NCBI GenBank assembly: GCA_029239415.1
Contig: JAQZAY010000259.1
Span: forward strand, 1 to 5,429
From: Pseudomonas sp.
GTDB taxonomy: Bacteria > Pseudomonadota > Gammaproteobacteria > Pseudomonadales > Pseudomonadaceae
Direction: 5' to 3'
DNA: 5,429 bases
This document shows, in pieces, positions 1 to 5,429 of this stretch. Positions within the stretch are counted from its first letter, which is position 1; each line of letters begins with the position of its first letter. A model generated the notes under the pieces. It saw nothing but the letters and a program-made list of their open reading frames with translations. It had not been told where the DNA came from and did no database searches. The position numbers and the translations under genes are program-made.

Positions 1-1375
1 CGGCACCTTGTTCGGGCCGGTCATGGTGCTGTGGTTCGTGGTGCTCGGCGCGCTGGGCATCCACGGCATCCTGCAGAGCCCGGAAGTGCTCAAGGCCGTC
101 AATCCAGCCTGGGCCGTCCGCTTCTTCGTGGTCCATCCCGGCATGGGTGTGGCGATCCTCGGTGCGGTGGTGCTGGCGCTGACCGGCGCCGAAGCGCTGT
201 ACGCCGACATGGGGCACTTCGGTCGCCAGCCGATCGCCCGCGCCTGGTTCCTGCTGGTGCTGCCGGCGCTGGTGCTCAACTACTTCGGCCAGGGCGCCCT
301 GCTGCTGCAGAACCCGGACGCTGCGCGCAATCCGTTCTACCTGCTGGCGCCGTCCTGGGCGCTGTTGCCACTGATCGGCCTGGCGACGCTGGCGACGGTG
401 ATCGCCTCGCAGGCGGTGATCTCGGGGGCATTCTCGCTGACCCAGCAAGCGATCCAGCTGGGCTATATCCCGCGCATGCAGGTGCAGCACACCTCCAGCG
501 CCGAGCAGGGGCAGATCTACATCGGCGCGGTGAACTGGACCTTGATGGTGGGCGTGGTGCTGCTGGTGCTGGGCTTCGAGTCGTCCGGTGCCTTGGCCGC
601 GGCCTATGGCGTCGCGGTGACTGGTACCATGCTGATGACCACATTGCTGGTGGCGGTGGTGATGCTGTTGCTGTGGAAGTGGCCACCGCTGCTGGCGGTG
701 CCCGTGCTGCTCGGTTTTCTGGTGGTCGACGGGCTGTTCTTCGCCGCCAACCTGCCCAAGGTGCTGCAAGGTGGCGCCTTCCCGGTGATCGCCGGGATCG
801 TGCTGTTCGTGCTGATGAGCACCTGGAAGCGCGGGCGGCAGATTCTCGTCGAGCGCATCGACGAAGGCTCGCTCCCGCTGCCGGTGTTCATCGCCAGCAT
901 CGCCGTGCAGCCGCCGCACCGAGTGGAGGGGACTGCGGTGTTCCTGACCGCTCGCGCCAATGCCGTGCCCCACGCGTTATTGCACAACCTGCTGCATAAC
1001 CAGGTGCTGCACAGCCAGGTGGTGCTGTTGACGGTGATCAGCGAGGACCGCCCGCGCGTGCCGGAGGCCGAGCGCTTCGAAGTGCTGGCCCACGGCAATG
1101 GCTTCTTCCGCGTGCTGCTGCACTATGGGTTCATGGACGAGCCTGACGTGCCGGCAGCGCTGGCGCTGTGCCAGCGGGACGACCTGGACTTCAGCCCCAT
1201 GCGCACCACCTACTTCCTCAGCCGTGAAACGGTGGTGGTGTCCCGCCTGGAAGGCATGGCGCGCTGGCGCGGTACCTTGTTCGCCTTCCTGCTGAAGAAC
1301 GCCAACGGTACCTTGCGCTTCTTCAAGCTGCCGTTGAACCGGGTGATCGAGCTGGGTACCCAAGTGGAGATCTGA
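1..1375 (+). CDS. kup: Kup potassium/proton symporter, 5'-truncated by window edge
   Basis: Low-affinity potassium uptake permease of the inner membrane (KUP/HAK/KT family), importing K+ together with protons. The reading frame is already open at base 2 and the first possible start (TTG at 8) lies inside a conserved membrane segment, so the true start is upstream. About 457 residues are visible against a family length near 620-635, so roughly 175 N-terminal residues are missing. Counting from the Leu codon at 8, family signatures include [14 protein letters not shown] (59-72), [10 protein letters not shown] (91-100), the [20 protein letters not shown] stretch (133-152) and [12 protein letters not shown] (197-208). 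About eight hydrophobic segments precede residue 271. The rest is the cytoplasmic C-terminal domain, with the typical GTAVFLT and [15 protein letters not shown] motifs (308-314, 321-335), ending [10 protein letters not shown]. No frameshift is seen. It converges on the AcvB-like gene across 30 bases. Family assignment is very secure. Confidence 0.96.
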   Translation, partial: GTLFGPVMVLWFVVLGALGIHGILQSPEVLKAVNPAWAVRFFVVHPGMGVAILGAVVLALTGAEALYADMGHFGRQPIARAWFLLVLPALVLNYFGQGALLLQNPDAARNPFYLLAPSWALLPLIGLATLATVIASQAVISGAFSLTQQAIQLGYIPRMQVQHTSSAEQGQIYIGAVNWTLMVGVVLLVLGFESSGALAAAYGVAVTGTMLMTTLLVAVVMLLLWKWPPLLAVPVLLGFLVVDGLFFAANLPKVLQGGAFPVIAGIVLFVLMSTWKRGRQILVERIDEGSLPLPVFIASIAVQPPHRVEGTAVFLTARANAVPHALLHNLLHNQVLHSQVVLLTVISEDRPRVPEAERFEVLAHGNGFFRVLLHYGFMDEPDVPAALALCQRDDLDFSPMRTTYFLSRETVVVSRLEGMARWRGTLFAFLLKNANGTLRFFKLPLNRVIELGTQVEI

Positions 1376-1388
1376 AGCCGATCTCCAC
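1364..1388. terminator. Perfect 9-bp stem-loop over the kup stop codon
   Basis: GTGGAGATC (1364-1372) and GATCTCCAC (1380-1388) are exact inverted repeats separated by a 7-base loop, TGAAGCC, that contains the kup stop codon TGA. The stem can form equally well in RNA from either strand. No T-tract follows on the plus strand (CGGCCAGC) and only TTGGG follows on the minus strand, so this is not a canonical intrinsic terminator. Its position at a convergent gene junction suggests a role in 3'-end formation or transcript stabilisation for both genes. The function is inference; the dyad is directly visible. Confidence 0.45.
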
Positions 1389-1422
1389 CGGCCAGCGGCC
1401 TTGGCTCAGGGCTGCCTGGCCG
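1389..1422 (+). terminator. Second, GC-rich stem-loop abutting the first
   Basis: Bases 1389-1394 (CGGCCA) pair with 1417-1422 (TGGCCG). Then, with C1416 bulged, 1395-1401 (GCGGCCT) pairs with 1409-1415 (GGGCTGC), including two G-U pairs. This gives about 13 pairs around a 7-base loop. The G-U pairs favour the plus-strand RNA, i.e. the kup transcript; on the minus strand they become C-A mismatches. It starts on the base after the first stem-loop and runs 17 bases into the 3' end of the AcvB-like gene, including its stop codon. No T-run follows. It is a plausible kup transcript end structure, unproven. Confidence 0.3.
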
Positions 1423-2695
1423 CGTCGGCCTTGCCCTGGCGGGCGTCGATCTCGCCGGTCAGGCGCTTGGCCAGTGCCGGATAGTTCTCGTCGAAGTGGT
1501 GTCCGCCTGGCAGCTTGACCCGTTCGCCCACGGCAGTGCTGTCGGTGCAGCCACTCTCGTCGGCTTCCTCCTCGCCATAGAGGCACACCACCTTGTCTGC
1601 TGGCAGGCGCGCCATGTCCGGGCCGGTAGGCGCTTCCTGGCCTTCCTTGCCCAGCCACCCCTCGACCTCGATCTCGAAGCTGCCGCTGCGGGCGAAGGCG
1701 AGCAGGATGATGGCGTCGACGCGCTGCTGGTCTTCGGCCGGCAAGCGGTTGTAGATCGCTGGCAGGACGTCGGCACCGAACGAATAGCCGGTCAGCACGA
1801 AGCGCTTGGTGCCCCACTTGTGGCGATAGTGCTGCATCAGCTCCACCAGGTCGGTGGCGCTCTGCTCGGGCGTCTTGTGCTGCCAGTAGTAGCGCAGGGT
1901 ATCGATGCCCACCACCGGATAGCCGAGCTTGGCCATTTCCCCGGCCACATCGCGGTCCAGGTCGCGCCAGCCGCCATCCCCGGACAGGAACAGCGTGACG
2001 GTGTCGCTGGCCTGGCCGGCGGGCACCTCGACCACCGGGATGCTCAGGGCAGTGCCGTCCGGACCGACCAGGGCCTGGGTCAGCTGGTTCTTGAGCACCT
2101 GCGGCACGTGGATGTCGTAGTCGCTGATGCTGGTATCGGCATTGGACTGGTTGCGCACGAAGGCCGCGCTGGCGTCGTCCGGGTTGTCGTTCCAGGCCAC
2201 GCTCCAGTGGCCGTGGGCGGCCGAAGCGGGCAGGGCCTGCGAGCAGCCTGGCTGTTCGGTCTTGAAGTCCACCGAGATTGCGTGGGCCTTATCGTCGTTC
2301 TGGCCGGCCAGCCAGCGCCAGGCCTCGCTGGCGCCCGCGCCGATACCGGCAACCAGGGTAGGGGGGGCAGACAGCGCGCCGAGGGCGTCGGTCATGGCCG
2401 TGTGCTGGGCCGTGCAGTCCGTGTCCGGCAGCACCACCTGGACCAGTTGCGCACTGGCTGCCTGGCTCAGGTCGAGCAGTTGCCGTTCGGTCAGCCCTTG
2501 GCCTGCCGGCACACCAATGGCCACGCGGGCCTTGGTCTGGCCAGCCGGGGTGACCTTGATCAGGTCGCCACCCTGGCCCAACGCCAAGTGCTCCAGCCGC
2601 GGCGCGGGCGCCGGGCGTGTCCAGAACCAGAAACCTGCCGCCGCAATGGCCACCAGCAGTACACACAGCAGAGACAGTCGAGAGCGTCGAGTCAT
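1406..2695 (-). CDS. AcvB/VirJ-family periplasmic aminoacyl-phosphatidylglycerol hydrolase
   Basis: Predicted 429-residue serine hydrolase that removes the amino acid from aminoacyl-PG on the periplasmic face of the inner membrane. Known relatives are Agrobacterium AcvB (Lys-PG hydrolase) and P. aeruginosa PA0919 (Ala-PG hydrolase), each encoded beside an MprF-type synthase, as here. Residues 1-6 are basic (MTRRSR) and 7-25 form a hydrophobic signal anchor or signal peptide without a lipobox. Residues 35-215 form a poorly conserved N-terminal domain. The VirJ-like alpha/beta hydrolase domain spans about 217-415, with SGDGGW (238-243), nucleophile elbow GYSFGAD (303-309, Ser305), an acidic cluster after the next-to-last strand (GEEEADE, 374-380) and GGHHF (397-401), which supplies the candidate His. 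Cys94, Cys151, Cys371 and Cys383 could form disulfides, fitting a periplasmic location. The open frame extends to 2803, but the ATG at 2695 was chosen because it gives a clean signal sequence, overlaps the mprF stop and has a GGTGA upstream. Amino-acid specificity (Ala or Lys) cannot be read from sequence. Confidence 0.9.
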   Translation of the reverse strand: MTRRSRLSLLCVLLVAIAAAGFWFWTRPAPAPRLEHLALGQGGDLIKVTPAGQTKARVAIGVPAGQGLTERQLLDLSQAASAQLVQVVLPDTDCTAQHTAMTDALGALSAPPTLVAGIGAGASEAWRWLAGQNDDKAHAISVDFKTEQPGCSQALPASAAHGHWSVAWNDNPDDASAAFVRNQSNADTSISDYDIHVPQVLKNQLTQALVGPDGTALSIPVVEVPAGQASDTVTLFLSGDGGWRDLDRDVAGEMAKLGYPVVGIDTLRYYWQHKTPEQSATDLVELMQHYRHKWGTKRFVLTGYSFGADVLPAIYNRLPAEDQQRVDAIILLAFARSGSFEIEVEGWLGKEGQEAPTGPDMARLPADKVVCLYGEEEADESGCTDSTAVGERVKLPGGHHFDENYPALAKRLTGEIDARQGKADAARQP

Positions 2696-5337
2696 CAGCG
2701 TTTCACCAATCCAGTCAGGCCGCCCGCGATCAGGGCGGCAGTGTCGGCCAGGGCCACCAAGGGGTCCAATCCGGCGGGAACGGCCATGTAGCGCGGCTCC
2801 CAATCGGGCTGGAACTTGTCCTTGAAACGGCGCAGGCCTTGGAAGTTGTACAGGTGCTCGCCGCGGCGGAACACCATCGAGCCCAGGCGTTGGGTCAGCG
2901 GCGCGCCCCGGCGCGGTTGCAGGCCGGACAGGGGCACCATCCCCAGGCTGAAGCGCTGATAGCCCTCGGCCTTGTAGTGCAGGATCAGCCCCAGCATCAT
3001 GAATTCCATGGTCAGCTTCGGCGCTTCGGGATGGGCGCGCATCAGGTCCAGGCTGGCCAGTTCCTTGCTGTGGGTTTCCAGCAGGTTGGCGAACGCCACC
3101 GGTCGACCCTGGAAGCGAATCAGGGCGATGCGGAAGTAACGCAGGTACTCGGGGCTGAAGCGGCCCAGGGAGAAGCCTTTCTCGCGTACGTTCTTGTTGC
3201 CCAGCCAGGCATCGGAAATCACCTTGAGCTCATCCAGTGGCGCCTTGCCGGGTTCGTGGATCTCCAGGCTCAGGCCGTCGCGTCCACCTCGGTTCCAGGT
3301 GTAGCGCAGGTCTTTCATTTCCTTGCCCTTGGCGTCGAGGTCGAACGTGGACAAATCGACCCGGGCTTCTTCGCCAAGCTTGATCGCGGTCAGGCCGATG
3401 TCCATGTAGAACGGCAAGTTCTCGGCACGAACCTGGTAGAACACCGGGCGCGCATGGTGCACGTCGCACAGGTCACGGAACTGCCAGATCATTTCGGCAC
3501 GCTCCTGGGGCGGGCCGATCGGATCGTACAGGGCCACCAGGCTGCGTCCGCGACGCGCGTACATCAGGAAGGCGTTGTCGCTGGGATGGAACAGCAGGGC
3601 CTTGTCGCCGGTCAGGGCCAGGCCACCGTCCGGCTGGTCGGAGGCTTGCAGGATGCGGTGGGCGCGATCGAGCTCCTGCTCGGGTGGCAGATGGATCATC
3701 GGTCGTGCCGTGCGCAGCAGCCAGGTGAGAGTGACGAACACCAGCAGCACCGCACTGCCCAGGGCCGCGCGCAGGGCGCGTGGCGCATCGGCGTCGAGGG
3801 TGAACTGCCACCACAGTTCGCGATCGTAGGGCACGTCTTCGAAGGCGAACAGCAGCAGCCAGATCGACGCACCGATGACGCAGGCACTGGCCACCAGGTA
3901 GACCGGCGAGAAAGGCAGCTCGAGCAGGCGGCTGGGCCGGTAGAACGAACGCCGGAACACCGCCAGCAGGGCCGCGGTGACGGTCAGGATGCTGGCCTCT
4001 TCCCAGTCGAAGCCCTTGAGCAGCGAGAGCACGGCGCCTACCAGCAGCAGTACGGTGGTCAGCAGCCAGGCCGCCGACAGGCGTCGGCGCAGCCCCTGGG
4101 CCAGCAGCAGGCACAACACACCGACCAGGCTGGCGCCGAAGTGCGAGGCATCGATCAGCCGATGCGGGATCAGAAAGCCCATGTGCTCCAGGCGGGTGTC
4201 GATCTCCGGCGTGGCGCCGGAGAACAGCAGTACCACACCCGACAGGAACACCAAGATCGCCAGGACTGGCGCCGCCAGCCCCGAGGCGGCCTTGAGGGCT
4301 TGCTGGGCGAACAGCAGGCGACGCGCCTCGCTGGCCAGCAGCACGGCACAGGCGACCAACAAGGGTAGCACCACGTAGATCAGCCGGTACAGCAGCAAGG
4401 CGGCTGCCAGGGGCGCGGCACCGAGCTGGTCGGCGAAGGCCGCGAGCAGGATCGCCTCGAACACGCCGACGCCGCCGGGCACGTGGCTGAGCACGCCAGC
4501 TGCGAGTGCCAGCAGGTAGACCAGCACGAAAGCGCCGAACGGTGGGGCTTCGGGCAGCAGCAGGTAGAGCACGGTGGCGGCCGCCAACACGTCCAGGGCG
4601 GTGATCAGCAGTTGCAGGGCAGCCAGGCGTGGCGCGGGCAGGCGCAGGGTATGACGCTTGACCTGCACCAGCAGGTTATCGGCCAAGGGCTGCTCCGCCA
4701 GGCGACGACGGTACAGGCCGATGGCCAATGCCGCGCACAGCACCAGGGTGCCCGTGGCGAGCGCAGCCAGCACGCCAGTCGGCAGGCGCAGGGCTGTCGA
4801 GGCTGCCGGCAGGTCGCTCAGCAGCGCCACAGCGGCCAGGGGCGGCAGTGCGCACCCGAGCGACAAGCTGGCGAACACGGTCATCCGGGCCACTTCGCCG
4901 GCTCCCAGCCCGTGACGGGCATACAGGCGATAGCGAACCGACCCGCCCGACAGCATCGACAGCCCTACGGCGTTACCGACGGCGAAGGCGCAGAACCCGC
5001 CCATCATCCAGGTTCCGAGCGGCAGCGTGGCAGTGGCGTAGCGGCTGGCCGACCATTCGTAGCCGAGCAGGATCACGAACCCGGCCGCCGTGGCCAGCAA
5101 GGCGCCGGACAAGGACGAGGCCGGCACCTCGGTGACGGCGTCGCGCAAGGCATTCAAGTCCAGCTCGCTGAGCAGATGCCAGCAGGCCAGCAGGGCAATC
5201 GCGAACAGGACCAGGGTCACTCCCAGGCCGATCGGTTGCCGGTAACGGCTGAGCCGATCCAGCCACGGCAGGCGTTGGGCAGCGGCAGGCAACGCGGCCG
5301 TGACCGGGGAGGGGGTATCGGATGCCGGCGTGTTCAT
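2695..5337 (-). CDS. mprF: MprF bifunctional aminoacyl-phosphatidylglycerol synthase/flippase
   Basis: Inner-membrane enzyme of 880 residues that transfers alanine or lysine from aminoacyl-tRNA to phosphatidylglycerol and moves the lipid across the membrane, reducing negative surface charge. After a Pro/Ala-rich cytosolic tail (1-30), about 14 hydrophobic segments lie between residues 36 and 542. The flippase part shows GNAVGLSMLSGGSVRYR (121-137) and PGGVGVFE (287-294). The soluble GNAT-like synthase domain (DUF2156, about 555-855) has GDKALLFHPSDNAFLMYAR (577-595), LYDPIGPP (603-610), RYTWNRGG (678-685), WLGNKNVREKGFSLGRF (711-727), LDLMR (763-767) and NFQGLRRFKDKFQPDWEPRY (831-850), all typical of the family. 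The length is close to P. aeruginosa alanyl-PG synthase PA0920, and the neighbouring hydrolase gene matches that locus, so alanyl-PG is the favoured product, but lysyl-PG is not excluded. ATG at 5337 is preferred over an in-frame TTG at 5367 because a GTGGGG lies 6 bases upstream of the ATG and nothing similar precedes the TTG. First gene of the operon. Confidence 0.95.
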   Translation of the reverse strand: MNTPASDTPSPVTAALPAAAQRLPWLDRLSRYRQPIGLGVTLVLFAIALLACWHLLSELDLNALRDAVTEVPASSLSGALLATAAGFVILLGYEWSASRYATATLPLGTWMMGGFCAFAVGNAVGLSMLSGGSVRYRLYARHGLGAGEVARMTVFASLSLGCALPPLAAVALLSDLPAASTALRLPTGVLAALATGTLVLCAALAIGLYRRRLAEQPLADNLLVQVKRHTLRLPAPRLAALQLLITALDVLAAATVLYLLLPEAPPFGAFVLVYLLALAAGVLSHVPGGVGVFEAILLAAFADQLGAAPLAAALLLYRLIYVVLPLLVACAVLLASEARRLLFAQQALKAASGLAAPVLAILVFLSGVVLLFSGATPEIDTRLEHMGFLIPHRLIDASHFGASLVGVLCLLLAQGLRRRLSAAWLLTTVLLLVGAVLSLLKGFDWEEASILTVTAALLAVFRRSFYRPSRLLELPFSPVYLVASACVIGASIWLLLFAFEDVPYDRELWWQFTLDADAPRALRAALGSAVLLVFVTLTWLLRTARPMIHLPPEQELDRAHRILQASDQPDGGLALTGDKALLFHPSDNAFLMYARRGRSLVALYDPIGPPQERAEMIWQFRDLCDVHHARPVFYQVRAENLPFYMDIGLTAIKLGEEARVDLSTFDLDAKGKEMKDLRYTWNRGGRDGLSLEIHEPGKAPLDELKVISDAWLGNKNVREKGFSLGRFSPEYLRYFRIALIRFQGRPVAFANLLETHSKELASLDLMRAHPEAPKLTMEFMMLGLILHYKAEGYQRFSLGMVPLSGLQPRRGAPLTQRLGSMVFRRGEHLYNFQGLRRFKDKFQPDWEPRYMAVPAGLDPLVALADTAALIAGGLTGLVKR
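2703..2707 (-). promoter_or_regulatory. Putative ribosome binding site of the hydrolase gene, inside mprF
   Basis: GGTGA on the minus strand lies 7 bases before the ATG at 2695 and within the last codons of mprF. It is a weak Shine-Dalgarno match. Together with the TGATG stop/start overlap it suggests that translation of the hydrolase depends on ribosomes finishing mprF (translational coupling). It supports the start at 2695 rather than the upstream in-frame codons. Confidence 0.5.
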
Positions 5338-5429
5338 GTCATACCCCACGCGGCACGGTGGAGGCAAAAGCGGAGTGCGGCCAAGTGAAAATCCCTTTGG
5401 AAAACGTGTCCTGATAGTACTCTGTGGCA
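5338..5429 (-). promoter_or_regulatory. Upstream leader/promoter region of the mprF operon (partial)
   Basis: No gene is supported here. Read on the minus strand, the distal 45 bases are AT-richer than anything else in the window, as expected of a promoter region. TACTAT (5414-5419) could be a -10 element, matching 4 of 6 consensus bases, but its -35 would fall outside the window, so it cannot be tested. An imperfect dyad, CCAAAG and CTTGG about nine bases apart, lies near 5381-5400; no known operator was recognised. Expression control of the operon probably resides here and just beyond the window edge. Confidence 0.3.
5344..5349 (-). promoter_or_regulatory. Putative ribosome binding site of mprF
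   Basis: GTGGGG on the minus strand ends 6 bases before the ATG at 5337. It is purine-rich and correctly spaced but not a full AGGAGG match. It is the main reason for choosing this start over the TTG ten codons upstream. Confidence 0.45.

Noticed and set aside
1353..1362. TGGGTACCCA palindrome near the kup end
   Set aside because: Perfect 10-base palindrome but with no loop, lying inside conserved coding sequence (Leu-Gly-Thr-Gln). It is most likely codon-driven chance.
1496..2791. 431-codon plus-strand frame opposite the hydrolase gene
   Set aside because: Antisense shadow with low-complexity composition. The opposite strand encodes a clear family member with signal sequence and catalytic motifs.
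2696..2803. 36-residue N-terminal extension of the hydrolase
   Set aside because: It would overlap mprF by more than 100 bases and bury the signal sequence behind an Arg/Gly-rich stretch. The ATG at 2695 gives a normal export signal and a coupled start.
2617..4368. 583-codon open frame on the plus strand opposite mprF
   Set aside because: It lies entirely antisense to well-conserved genes. Its translation is rich in Gln, Gly, Arg and His with no recognisable domain, typical of a shadow frame in GC-rich DNA.
5338..5367. Upstream TTG start for mprF adding ten residues
   Set aside because: Rare start codon without a Shine-Dalgarno-like sequence. The ATG at 5337 has a purine-rich stretch at proper spacing and gives a length close to the P. 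aeruginosa homologue.
4483..5388. 301-codon plus-strand frame opposite the mprF N-terminus
   Set aside because: Extremely Gln/Gly/Arg-rich translation mirroring Leu/Ala/Pro-rich membrane segments on the real strand. It has no supported domain.
1..5429. Mobile element, CRISPR, tRNA, toxin-antitoxin or phage signature
   Set aside because: No terminal repeats, spacer arrays, tRNA-like folds, integrase or transposase motifs were found. Composition is uniform apart from the promoter region at the right edge.

Overview
The window is 5,429 bases of GC-rich DNA with dense coding. It carries three protein-coding genes with short intergenic spaces. Codon use is strongly GC-ending, and the proteins match families found side by side in Pseudomonas. 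Recalled synteny in P. aeruginosa PAO1 is kup PA0917, cytochrome b561 PA0918, aminoacyl-PG hydrolase PA0919 and alanyl-PG synthase PA0920. A Pseudomonas chromosome is therefore the best guess, perhaps of the P. putida or P. fluorescens lineages. This rests on gene content and order, not on a database search.

Layout. (1) Positions 1-1375, plus strand: the 3' three-quarters of kup, a potassium/proton symporter. Its start lies upstream of the window. (2) Positions 1376-1405: a 30-base convergent gap covered by two abutting stem-loops that reach into both flanking genes. (3) Positions 1406-2695, minus strand: a membrane-anchored or exported AcvB/VirJ-family serine hydrolase. (4) Positions 2695-5337, minus strand: MprF, the bifunctional aminoacyl-phosphatidylglycerol synthase/flippase. 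(5) Positions 5338-5429: the upstream region of the minus-strand operon, AT-richer at its distal end.

The two minus-strand genes form an operon in the order mprF then hydrolase, joined by a one-base TGATG stop/start overlap. MprF transfers an amino acid (alanine or lysine) from aminoacyl-tRNA to phosphatidylglycerol and moves the product across the inner membrane, which lowers the negative surface charge. The hydrolase is predicted to act on the periplasmic side and remove the amino acid again. The pair would then be a synthesis/turnover module that tunes membrane charge, relevant to cationic peptide and acid tolerance. kup is convergent and transcribed independently.

Nothing here looks like a mobile element, CRISPR array, RNA gene or novel defence system. 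The most interesting signals are an apparently degenerate second hydrolase fold in the N-terminal half of the AcvB-like protein, the tandem hairpins at the convergent junction, and the absence of the b561 gene recalled from PAO1.
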